Of a stretch of DNA of 64,000 bases, positions 25,743 through 36,300 are shown one piece after another (the stretch's first letter is position 1; every line of letters begins with the position of its first letter). Source of the DNA: Hephaestia sp. MAHUQ-44. GTDB lineage: Bacteria > Pseudomonadota > Alphaproteobacteria > Sphingomonadales > Sphingomonadaceae. The stretch lies in contig NZ_JAMSLX010000010.1 of NCBI RefSeq assembly GCF_023806085.1, positions 61,788 through 125,787 of the forward strand, read 5' to 3'. Below the pieces are notes generated by a model. The model searched no databases. It saw nothing but the letters and a program-made list of their open reading frames with translations, and had not been told where the DNA came from. A program made the translations under genes and the position numbers.

Positions 25743-28700
25743 CCGGGGCCAATGACTGCGTCCTGATCGGCACCGAATCGCTGATGCTCGAATGCGGCGC
25801 GATGCTGCTCGAGCGTGGCCATCGGATCGCGGCGATCGTCAGCGATCGCGCAGCGATCCGCGACTGGGCCGCCGAGCGCGGCATCCGGACGCTCGACGAT
25901 CCGGCGACGCTCCCCGCCGCCGGGCTGGCCCCGTTCGACCTGCTGTTGAGCATCACCAATCTCGCGATCCTGCACACGGAGGTGCTCGCCCTGCCGCGTC
26001 GTGCCGCGATCAACTTCCACGATGGCCCGCTGCCCGATTATGCCGGGCTCAACACCCCCGTCTGGGCGTTGCTCAACGGCGAGCCAAGCCACGCGGTCAG
26101 CTGGCATCTGATGACCGACGCGGTCGATGGCGGCCCCGTGCTCGCCACCAGAATGTTCGCGATCGAGCCCGACGAAACCGCGCTGTCGATCAACACCAAA
26201 TGCTTTGCCGCCGGGATCGAGAGCTTCGCGCACGTCCTCGATCTGATCGCGGCGGACACGCTCGACGGCGCGGCGCAGCCCGATCGCGCCGGCCTTTATT
26301 ATGGCCGCGATCACCGCCCCGAGGCCGCGGCGACGATCCGCTGGCGCCACCCGGCGGCGGACAGCGCCCGGCTGGTGCGCGCGCTTGATTTCGGCGATCG
26401 TTTCAATCCCCTCGGCGCCGCCAAGGTGATGGTTTCGGGCGACCTGTTTCTGGTCCGTGGATTGCGGATCGAGGCGGCGCGATCGCACGAATTGCCGGGC
26501 ACGATCCTCGCCGTTGCCGCCGACGGCCTCACCGTCGCCACCGCGACCGATGACGTCACGCTCACGCAAATGGCGCGGCTCGATGGCGATCCCGTCAGCC
26601 CCGTCGCGCTCGGCCTGAATGTGGGCGACCGACTGGCCGATCTCGACGATGCCGACGCGCGGATCGTCACCGCGCTGGATATGGCTGCGGCACATCATGA
26701 ACCTTATTGGCGTGAAAAGCTCGCGACCCTCGCACCGTTGCGACTGCCGCTCGTGCGGCCCGCCGACACCGCGATTCCGGAAACGCCGGTGTGCGACACG
26801 ATCGCGTTGCCCGAATCCAGCGCTCCCAATCGCGCCAAAACGGTCCTCACCGCGCTGATCGCCTATGTCGCGCGGGTTGCGGACGACAGCCGGTTCGACA
26901 TCGGCTTCACCTCGCCGATCCTGACGGCGCAGCACGACCCGGCGAGCGCGTGGTTCGCGTGCCCATTGCCGCTGCGCACGACGATCGATTTCACGCAAGG
27001 GTTCGCCCAGCTTCAGGAGACGATCTGCGCGGAAATGCGCGAGATCCACCGTCGGATCGGCTTTTCGGCGGACCTCGTGGCGCGCGATCCCGATCTGTCC
27101 TCAGCCATGCCGCTGCCCGTCTCGGTCGTCGTCGTCGACGATCTTGCCGAAGCGGCGCATACGCCGGGCACCGATCTGACGGTGGCGATCCGCACCGACG
27201 GTGGCGCGAGCGCGTGGATCTACGACAGCACACGGCTCGATCGGGCGCTGGCAGCCTCGCTGCAAGCGGGTTTCCTCTCGCTGCTCGACGTCGTCGATCG
27301 GACGCCGGACATGGCGCTGGGGGACGTGCCGCTGTTCGACGACGCGACACGGCACCAGTTGCTCGACACGTGGAACGCCACCGCGCACCCCCCAGCATCG
27401 GGTGGCTGCATCCACGATCTGTTCGAGAAACAGGCCGCGCTGACCCCCGACCGGCCCGCGCTGACCTGTCGCGACCAAACGCTGAGCTATGCCGACCTCG
27501 ACCAGCGCTCGAACCAGCTCGCCTGGTATCTCCAGTCGCTTGGAATCGGCCCTGAGACGCTGGTCGGGCTGCACCTCGACCGATCGATCGACATGGTGGT
27601 GGCGCTGCTCGCGATCCATCGCGCGGGCGCTGCCTATCTGCCGCTCGATCCGCTCTATCCGGCAGCACGGCTGCGCTACATGATTGAGGATTCGGGCGCG
27701 GCCGCGATCGTCACCCACGCGCACCTCGCCGATCGGATCCGCGATGTCGGCGCGCGCTTGATCGCGATCGATGCCGATCGCGCGTTGATCGCCGCGCAAC
27801 CGCTTTACCCGATCGCCGGCGGCGCAAGGCCAGAGAATCTGGCCTATATGATCTACACCTCGGGATCGACGGGCACGCCCAAGGGCGTGATGGTCGAGCA
27901 TCGCAACGTGACCAATTTCTTCACCGGGATGGATCGCGTGATCGCGCCCGGCGGGACATGGCTCGCGGTGACCAGCCTGAATTTCGACATCTCGGTGCTC
28001 GAATTGTGCTGGACGCTCGCGCGTGGCACCCATGTCGTGCTGGCGCCGAGCGACGCGACGATCGCGACGCCCGCCGCCGCCGAGCCGCCCGCAACACCGC
28101 TCGCGTTCAGCCTGTTCTATTTCGCCAGCGCCGACAGCGGCGGGGCCGCCGACCAATATCGGCTGTTGATGGAAGGCGCGACATTCGGCGATCGCAACGG
28201 TTTCACCGCGATCTGGACGCCCGAGCGCCATTTCCATGCTTTCGGCGGGCTCTACCCCAATCCGTCGGTCGCCAGCGCGGCGATCGCGGCGATCACGCAC
28301 CGCATCAAGATCCGCGGCGGCAGCGTCGTCCTGCCGCTCCACCACCCGATCCGCGTCGCGGAGGAATGGGCATTGGTCGACAATCTCTCGCACGGCCGGG
28401 TGGGGATCGCCTTCGCCTCGGGCTGGCAGCCCAACGATTTCGTCCTGCGGCCCGAGAATTTCGCCGACAAGAACGCCGCGCTGATGAGCGGGATCGACGC
28501 CGTCCGCCGGCTGTGGCGCGGCGAACGATGCACCTTTCCCGGCCCGCTGGGGGAGGATGTCGCGGTGTCGATCTACCCCCGCCCCGTCCAGCCCGAGCTG
28601 CCGTTCTGGATTACCTCGGCGGGCAACCCCGAAACCTTTGCGGCAGCCGGCAAGGCCGGCGCGCACGTCCTCACCCATTTGCTTGGCCAGAGCGTCGCCG

Positions 28701-30391
28701 AGGTCGGCGAGAAGCTCGCGGTCTATCGCACGGCGTGGCGCGCGGCGGGGCATCCCGGCGATGGCCATGTCACGATGATGCTGCACAGCTTCGTCGGCCC
28801 CGATGCCGAGGCGGTACGCGCGGCGGTGCGCGCGCCGATGATCGCCTATCTCCGCACCGCGACCGGGCTGGTCAAACAATTCGCCTGGTCGTTCCCGGCC
28901 TTCAAGCAGCGCCCCGGCATGCAAGGATCGAGCGCGCAGGCGGACCTCGACAGCCTGAGCGACGCCGAGATGGATCAACTGCTCGACCATGCATTCGAGC
29001 GTTATTACGAGACCAGCGGGCTGTTCGGCACACCCGAGCATTGCCTCAAGATCGTGCGCGCGCTGCAGGGCGTGGGTGTCGACGAGATCGCCTGCCTGAT
29101 CGATTTCGGGGTGCCCGCCGATCAGGTGCTCGCGCATCTGCCGCATCTGAATGCGCTGCGCATCCTGGCCCAGCCCAAGGCCACCGAACCGCCGGTATCG
29201 ATCGGCGAACTGCTGACCCGGCACGGCGTCACCCACCTGCAATGCACGCCCGCGATGGCGCAATTGCTGGTCGCGGATCAGCGGACGCATGCCGGACTGG
29301 CAGGCCTCTCACAGATGATGGTGGGCGGCGAGGCGTTCCCCCCGGCGCTGGCGCGCGATCTGCGGCGCCTCGTCGGCGGCAAGGTGCTCAACATGTACGG
29401 GCCGACCGAAACGACGATCTGGTCGGCGGCCCACGAGGTCGGCGACGAGCCCGGCAACGGGGGCGCGAGCATTCCCCTCGGCCGGCCGTTGGCCAATCAG
29501 GAAATGTACATTCTGGATCGTCGCCAACGGCCGGTGCAGCCCGGCATGCCCGGCGAGATCGTGATCGGCGGCGCGGGCGTGACGCGCGGCTATCACGATC
29601 GCGCCGCGCTCAGCGCCGAACGGTTCGTGCCTCATCCGTTCAAGCCCGCTGCACGCGTCTATCGCACCGGCGATCTGGGACGGCATTTGAGCGACGGCAC
29701 CATCGAGTTTCTCGGCCGGCGCGACCATCAGGTGAAGCTGCGCGGCCACCGCATCGAACTCGGCGAGATCGAAGCGCGCCTCCTCGACCATCCCGGCGTT
29801 GCGCAAGCCATCGTGCTCTGCCGCGAGGACGCGCCCGGCGATGTCCGGCTGGTCGCCTATTACACGCCCGTCGCCGGCGACGTCCCGGTGCAGACCTTGC
29901 GTGCGCACCTTGCCGCGCAATTGCCCGAGATCATGGTGCCGTCGCATGTCGTGGCGCTGTCAGCGCTGCCCCACACCCCCAACGGCAAACTCGACCGCAA
30001 GCAGCTCCCCAAACCCGGCGGGAGGACCGGGGCCGCGATTTCTCGCTCCTTCGTTGCCCCTCAAGACGGACTGGAGCGGGAAATCGCGGCGATCTGGCGC
30101 GATGTCCTCAAACTGTCTTCGGTGGGCACCCGCGACAATTTCTTCGATCTCGGCGGGCATTCGCTGCTCGCGGTGCAGGTCCATCGCCGATTGCAGGGGG
30201 TGGCGGCGCGCGCGCCCTCGATCACCGATATTTTCCGCTTCCCGACGATCGAGACGCTGAGTCGGCATTTGTCGACCGATCCCGGCGACATCGTGATCGG
30301 GCAGACGCAGGGTCGCGGCGAAGGCCGCAAGGCCGCGATGCAGCGGCGGCGCGCGCGGCCCCAGATCCTCGTCGATGCAGACGGAGGATAG
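25739..30391 (+). CDS. NRPS: formyltransferase - partial C - A (split by luciferase-like monooxygenase) - T
   Basis: A 1,550-residue single-module synthetase. Residues 1-190 form a Fmt-like formyltransferase with the catalytic set N92, H94 (AINFHDGPLPDYAG) and D130 (TDAVDGGP). About 198-300 is its C-terminal subdomain (IRWRHPAADS..RALDFG). About 319-550 is a condensation-like half that lacks HHxxxDG. The adenylation domain begins near 557: A3 is YTSGSTGTPKG (706-716), A5 is NMYGPTETTIW (1218-), A7 is YRTGDL and A10 is PNGKLDRK (1414-). Inserted at about 786-1143 is a luciferase-like flavin monooxygenase (FSLFYFASAD to LIDFGVPADQVL), as in the MupA/Atu3671 group. The carrier serine is S1475 (LGGHSLL). 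By eye the specificity code is D-I-L-Q-M-G-M-I-W-K, near the known glycine code DILQLGLIWK. A stand-alone loading module making N-formyl-glycyl-S-T, possibly oxidised, is inferred. Confidence 0.93.
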   Translation: MTGANDCVLIGTESLMLECGAMLLERGHRIAAIVSDRAAIRDWAAERGIRTLDDPATLPAAGLAPFDLLLSITNLAILHTEVLALPRRAAINFHDGPLPDYAGLNTPVWALLNGEPSHAVSWHLMTDAVDGGPVLATRMFAIEPDETALSINTKCFAAGIESFAHVLDLIAADTLDGAAQPDRAGLYYGRDHRPEAAATIRWRHPAADSARLVRALDFGDRFNPLGAAKVMVSGDLFLVRGLRIEAARSHELPGTILAVAADGLTVATATDDVTLTQMARLDGDPVSPVALGLNVGDRLADLDDADARIVTALDMAAAHHEPYWREKLATLAPLRLPLVRPADTAIPETPVCDTIALPESSAPNRAKTVLTALIAYVARVADDSRFDIGFTSPILTAQHDPASAWFACPLPLRTTIDFTQGFAQLQETICAEMREIHRRIGFSADLVARDPDLSSAMPLPVSVVVVDDLAEAAHTPGTDLTVAIRTDGGASAWIYDSTRLDRALAASLQAGFLSLLDVVDRTPDMALGDVPLFDDATRHQLLDTWNATAHPPASGGCIHDLFEKQAALTPDRPALTCRDQTLSYADLDQRSNQLAWYLQSLGIGPETLVGLHLDRSIDMVVALLAIHRAGAAYLPLDPLYPAARLRYMIEDSGAAAIVTHAHLADRIRDVGARLIAIDADRALIAAQPLYPIAGGARPENLAYMIYTSGSTGTPKGVMVEHRNVTNFFTGMDRVIAPGGTWLAVTSLNFDISVLELCWTLARGTHVVLAPSDATIATPAAAEPPATPLAFSLFYFASADSGGAADQYRLLMEGATFGDRNGFTAIWTPERHFHAFGGLYPNPSVASAAIAAITHRIKIRGGSVVLPLHHPIRVAEEWALVDNLSHGRVGIAFASGWQPNDFVLRPENFADKNAALMSGIDAVRRLWRGERCTFPGPLGEDVAVSIYPRPVQPELPFWITSAGNPETFAAAGKAGAHVLTHLLGQSVAEVGEKLAVYRTAWRAAGHPGDGHVTMMLHSFVGPDAEAVRAAVRAPMIAYLRTATGLVKQFAWSFPAFKQRPGMQGSSAQADLDSLSDAEMDQLLDHAFERYYETSGLFGTPEHCLKIVRALQGVGVDEIACLIDFGVPADQVLAHLPHLNALRILAQPKATEPPVSIGELLTRHGVTHLQCTPAMAQLLVADQRTHAGLAGLSQMMVGGEAFPPALARDLRRLVGGKVLNMYGPTETTIWSAAHEVGDEPGNGGASIPLGRPLANQEMYILDRRQRPVQPGMPGEIVIGGAGVTRGYHDRAALSAERFVPHPFKPAARVYRTGDLGRHLSDGTIEFLGRRDHQVKLRGHRIELGEIEARLLDHPGVAQAIVLCREDAPGDVRLVAYYTPVAGDVPVQTLRAHLAAQLPEIMVPSHVVALSALPHTPNGKLDRKQLPKPGGRTGAAISRSFVAPQDGLEREIAAIWRDVLKLSSVGTRDNFFDLGGHSLLAVQVHRRLQGVAARAPSITDIFRFPTIETLSRHLSTDPGDIVIGQTQGRGEGRKAAMQRRRARPQILVDADGG

Positions 30392-30394
30392 GCC

Positions 30395-33300
30395 ATGCTG
30401 CAACAGCGCGACGAATCGGGCGCAACGCTCGTCAGCACGATCGGCGATAACGAGATCGCGATCGTCGGGCTGGCGTGCCGTTTCGCGGGCGCCCGCGATG
30501 CCCGCGACTATTGGGCCAACCTGCGTGGCGGCGTCGAATCGATCGTGCCGCTGGCCGATGCGGACCTGCTCGCCGCCGGGGTCGATCCCAGGCTGCTCGC
30601 GCAACCCAATTACGTGAAAGCGGGCGCGCCGCTGCCCGATATGGATTGTTTCGACGCGAGCCTGTTCGGGCTCAGCCCCCGCGACGCCGCGATCATGGAC
30701 CCGCAGCATCGGCATTTCCTGCAATGCGCCTGGGCGGCGTTCGAGGATGCCGGGCACGATCCGACCGCCTTTGCCGGTGCCATCGGCGTTTTCGCCGGAT
30801 CGGGGCACAATGCGTATCTGTCCTACAATCTGCTCACCAACCGGCGGCTGGTGCGCGATGTCGGGCTGTTCCTGCTCCGCCATACCGGCAACGACAAGGA
30901 TTTCCTGTCCACGCGGCTATCGTATCTGCTCGACCTCAAGGGGCCGAGCGTCAACGTCCAGACCGCGTGCTCGACCTCGCTGGTCGCGGTGCACGTGGCG
31001 GTGCAGAGCCTGCTCAACGGCGAATGCGACATGGCGCTCGCCGGCGGGGTCTCGATCGATCTGCCGCATGGCCAAGGTTATCCGTATCAGGAAGGCGACA
31101 TCCTGTCGCCCGACGGCCATTGCCGCGCGTTCGACGCCGGGGCGCAAGGCACCGTGTTCGGCAGCGGCGCGGGCGCGGTGGTGCTGCGGCGCCTCGCCGA
31201 CGCGCGCGACGATCGCGATCATATCTACGCCGTCATCAAGGGCTCGGCGGTGAACAACGACGGCGCCGGGAAGGTCGGCTACCTCGCCCCCGGCGTCGAC
31301 GGGCAGGCGCTGGCGATCAGCGAAGCGTTGAGTATCGCCGAAGTCGATGCGCGTAGCATCAGCTATGTCGAGGCGCACGGCACCGGCACCCCCGTGGGCG
31401 ATCCGATCGAGATCGCGGCGCTGACGCAGGCCTTTGCCCAGGACACCAGCGACACCGGCTATTGCGCGATCGGATCGGTCAAACCCAATATCGGGCATAC
31501 CGATACCGCCGCGGGCGTCGCGAGCCTGATCAAGGTCGCGCTGTCGTTCGAGCATGGCGAATTGCCGCCCTCGCTCCATCATCAAGCGGACAATCCGGCG
31601 TGCGATTTCGCGCGTACCCCCTTTGTCGTCAACGCGGCGCTCAAGCCCTGGCCGCGGCGGAGCGGGGCGCCGCGCTATGCGGGCGTGAGTTCGCTCGGGG
31701 TGGGCGGCACCAACGCGCATGTCGTGCTCGGCGAAGCGCCGATCACCGATCACCCCGGTCCCTCGCGCCCGCGCCAGCTTATCGTGCTCTCGGCCAAATC
31801 GCTGAGCGCGCTCGACGCCAACAGCGTGGCGCTGGCCGAGCATTTCGATGCCCATCCGCACGCCGACCTTGCCGACGCGGCCTATACGCTGAGCACCGGC
31901 CGCCGCGCGCTGCCGCACCGCCGCATCCTCGTCGCGGCCGACGCGCGCGAAGCGGCCACGTTGCTGCGCGACCAGTCCGCCGACCGCGTCGTGACCCGCG
32001 AGTGTATCATCGCCGGGCGCCCGGTGGCCTTCCTGTTTGCCGGCGGCGGCGCGCAGCATGTCGCCATGGGGCGCACGCTTTATGCAATCGAGCGCGTGTT
32101 CGCCGCCGCCGTCGACGAATGTTTCGAGGAACTGGCACGGTTCTGCGACACCGATTTCCGCGCGCTGCTCTACCCCGAGCCCGATCGCGCCGCCGCGGCC
32201 GCGCGCGCGCTCGAACGGCCCTCGATCGCGCTGCCGTTGCTGTTCACGATCCAGGTCGCGCTGGCGCGGCTCTGGGCTTCATGGGGGGTGCGCCCCGCCG
32301 CGATGATCGGGCATTCGATGGGCGAATATGTCGCCGCGCATCTGGCGGGCGTATTCACCCTCGGCGATGCGCTGCGGATCGTCAGCGGACGCGGCCGGCT
32401 GTTCGAGACGGTGCCGCCCGGCGCGATGCTCAGCGTGCCGCTTGGCGAGGACGACCTGCGCGCACTGTTGCCGCCCGAACTGTCGATCGCCGCGATCAAC
32501 GGCCGTGGCCTGACGGTCGCGTCGGGGCCTGTCCCGGCGATCGACGCGCTACAGGCGATGCTCGCCGCGCGCGCGATCGAGACGCGGCGCATCCCGATCT
32601 CGGTGGCGGCACATTCGGCGATGCTCGCACCGATCCTCGACGATTTCCGCGCGCTGCTGGGTACGATCACGCTGCACGCGCCCGAGCAGCGCTTCGTCTC
32701 CAACCTGACCGGCGACTGGATCGGCAGCGACGAGGCGACCGACCCCGAATATTGGGTGCGCCATTTGCGCGAGCCGGTGCGCTTTACCGACGGGCTCGAT
32801 CGGCTGCTCGACCAGCCCGACGGCGTGCTGCTCGAAGTCGGGCCGGGGCGCGTCCTGTCGAGCCTCGCGCGCCAGCATGTCGGGCGCACGGGCGCGGGCG
32901 CGGTCTTCAACAGCCTGCCGCACGCCGAGGATGCGACTTTCGATCTCGATCATATGCTCAGCGTCGCAGGGCAGCTTTGGGCGTCGGGCGTAGCAATCGA
33001 CTGGCACGGCTATTGGCGCCACGAACGCCGCAGCCGCGTGTCGCTGCCGAGCTATCGCTTCGACCCGCAACGCCACTGGATCGCACCGGGTGCGGTCGAG
33101 GTTCAGGCGCAGGCCGATCCCGACGAACCGCTGGAGCGCCGCGCCGACCTCGCCGACTGGCTCTACGAACCGCAATGGACGCGCGCCGCGCTGCCCCCGG
33201 CCGAAGCCGATGGAGCGACCGCACTGGTGTTCGCCGACGCCTTGGGGCTCGGCGATGCGCTGGCGGCGCGGTTGCGCGCGCAGGGAAGCGACGTCGCGCT

Positions 33301-36300
33301 GGTCCGGCCCGGCAAGCGCTTCCACATCTGCAAGACCGGCGAATTCACGGTCAATCCAGCCATACCGGCCGATTATCAGGCGCTGGTGGCGCATCTGTCC
33401 ACGCGCGGGCGGATGCCGGAGACGATCTGCCATCTGTGGCAGATGACCGGCGATCGCCGCCGCCGGACCGCACCCCGCGCGATCGCGACGGCGCAGGACA
33501 GGGGATTGTTCAGCCTGCTCTATCTCGCGCAGGCATTGGGCGAGAACGATCCCGATGTCGCGCTGCACCTGATGGTCGTGTCGGACGGGACGCAGCGGAT
33601 AGCGGATGAGGCCGTGCCCGCGCCCGAAAAGGCGACGTCGCTGGGGCTTGTGCGCGTGCTCGGCCAGGAATTCCCCAATATCCGCGCGCGCAGTATCGAT
33701 CTGGTCTGCCCGCCCTCCTCGTCGGCGCGCGTCCGTCTGGCGGCGTTGCTCGCGGCCGAAGCGGGCGCAACCGACGATGCCGAGACGATCGCCTATCGCG
33801 CGGCCGAGCGCTGGGTGCAGCGGATCGTCGCCACCCCCGCCCCCGTCCGTGCCGATGCGCCATGCACCATTCGCCCCGAGGGCGTATATCTCATCACCGG
33901 CGGACGGGGCGGAATCGGGCTGACGCTCGCGCGCCATCTCGCCGGGCAATATGGCGCGCGGCTCGCGCTCATCGGCCGGTCGGCGCTGCCGCCGCGCGCC
34001 ACATGGGCCGACCATCTCGCCCGAGCGCCGCTCGACGATCCGCTCGCCCTCACCTTGCGCCAGTTGCTCACGATCGAGGCGGCGGGCGGCATCGTCCTGC
34101 CGATCACCGCCGATGTGAGCGATCGCGGCCAGATGCGCCGCGCGGTGCGTACCGTCCGCCAGCAACTCGGCCCGATCAACGGCGTGTTCCACACCGCCGG
34201 GTGCCTCGATGACGGCCCGCTCCAGCTCAAGACGCGCGCCGCGACTGAAGCGGTGCTCACGCCCAAGCTCCACGGCACGCTCGCGCTCGAACAGGCGCTG
34301 GCGGGCGAACGACCCGATTTCCTGATGCTGTTCTCCTCGGTCAGCGCGGTCGCGGGGCTCGCCGGGCAGGTCGATTACGCGGCGGCCAACGCCTTTCTCG
34401 ATGCCTACGCCCAGGCACGCCATAATGACGACGCGACGCGCGTGATCTCGGTCGGGTGGAGCCAGTGGCGCGATGTCGGGATGGCGGCGGCGCTCGCGCG
34501 GCAGAGCGATGCCGAACCCGCATTGGGCCCCGACACGGCAATGCCGATCGATCATCCGTTGCTGACGGGGTGGCACCGCGTGTCGGACGAGACCCATGTC
34601 TTTACCGGGCAGCTTTCGCCCGCCACGCACTGGCTGCTCGACGAGCACCGTCTTACCGACGGGCAGGCGCTGATCCCCGGAACGGGCTTCCTCGAAATTG
34701 CGCGCGCGGCCTATGCGGCCATCGCCCCCGGCCCGATGGTGTTCAGCGACGTGACCTTCCTGGCGCCGTTCGCGGTGGCCGATGGCGCGGCGCGCGACAT
34801 CCGCGTCCATCTCGAGCGCCGCGACGCGAGCGACTGGACGCTGCGCATCATCGGGCGATCGGATGCGGAGGCATGGCAGGAGCACGTCCGCGGCACGATC
34901 GCCGGCCTCGACGCCGCCCTGCCCGAGCCGCTCGATCTGGGCGCGATCGCCGCGCGCTGCGACAGTACGATCCCCGTCGACACGATCGAGCACCCGCCGC
35001 ATCTGCGTTTCGGCGCACGCTGGCAGCTTGTCGATCGCGCGCAGGCAGGCCGTGGCGAAGCGCTGCTTGGGCTGACGCTGCCCGAGGCGTTTCGCGGCGA
35101 TCTGACGGCGATGGCGCTGCATCCCGCGCTGCTCGATTTCGCGACCGCTGGCGCGCAGACGCTGATCCCCGAACGTGACGGCAGCCCCGCCTTCTTCGCC
35201 CCGGTCTCCTACGGTCGCGTCAGCCTCTACGCGCCGCTGCCGGGGCGCATCGTCAGCCATATCCGGCTGCGCCCGGACGGCGACGCCAGCGGCGCACTCG
35301 CGATCTTCGACGTCACGATCACCGACGACGCGGGCACGGTGCTCGCCGCGATCGCCGACTTCACGATGCTTCGGCTCGACGACACGGCGGCACTGCACCA
35401 ATCCCGCGCCGTGGCACCCGCGGCCAAGCCGAGGACGACGGCGAACGATATGGTCCAGGACAGCCAGCAGCAGGCGATGCTTCCCGCCGAGGGGATGCGC
35501 GTCGTCGAGGCAATATTGGGGGGGCAAGGCGGCGCCCATATCCTCGTCTCGCCACACGATCTGATGCCCGCGATCGACCGGCTGCGCGCGCCGCACCGCG
35601 TTCGCGCCGCCGATCAGGGGACACCGGCCGCGCTCCCGGCCGAGGCGGCACCGCGTACCGAGGCCGAGGCGCTGATCGCGCAGATGTGGGGCGAGATGCT
35701 GGGAATCGACGGCGGCCTCGGCCGCAGCGACGATTTCTTCGATCTCGGCGGCCATTCGCTGCTCGCGGTCCAGTTCGTCAACCGCCTGCGCAAGCGGACG
35801 GGCAAGACCGTTGCGCTCGGCGCGCTGATCGAGGCCTCTACCGTCGCGCGGCTGGCGGCGGTGTTCGATCCCGATAGCCCGGTGCTCGATCCCGACGCGG
35901 TGGCGAGCGACAGTCCGGCGGCGGACGACCAGCAACCGCCGCAACCGGCCTTGCCCGGCGTGACGCGGCTCCGCGCCGGGAACGACCCGGTGTCGCTGTT
36001 CCTCGTCCATGACGGGCTCGGCGAGACGCTGCTGTACCGGACGCTTGCCTTCAAGCTCGACGGCGCGCGCAGCGTCTACGGGCTCGAACCCGAACGCAAC
36101 GACGACGGCCAATATCGCCATAGCGCTATCAGCGACATGGCCGCAGGACATATCACACGCCTGCGCACGCTCCAGCCGCACGGCCCCTATCTGCTCGCTG
36201 GCTTGTGCGCGGGCGGGGTCATCGCCTTCGAGATGGCGCGCCAGTTGGAAGATGCGGGCGAGGCCGCGCTGTTCGTCGGGATCATCGACGCGGCCGATGT

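Noticed and set aside
25739..27390. Reading the NRPS N-terminus as a real methionyl-tRNA formyltransferase fused by misassembly
   Set aside because: The frame is continuous into the A domain and the F-C*-A/LLM-T layout is known for MupA/Atu3671-type synthetases, so the fusion is genuine.
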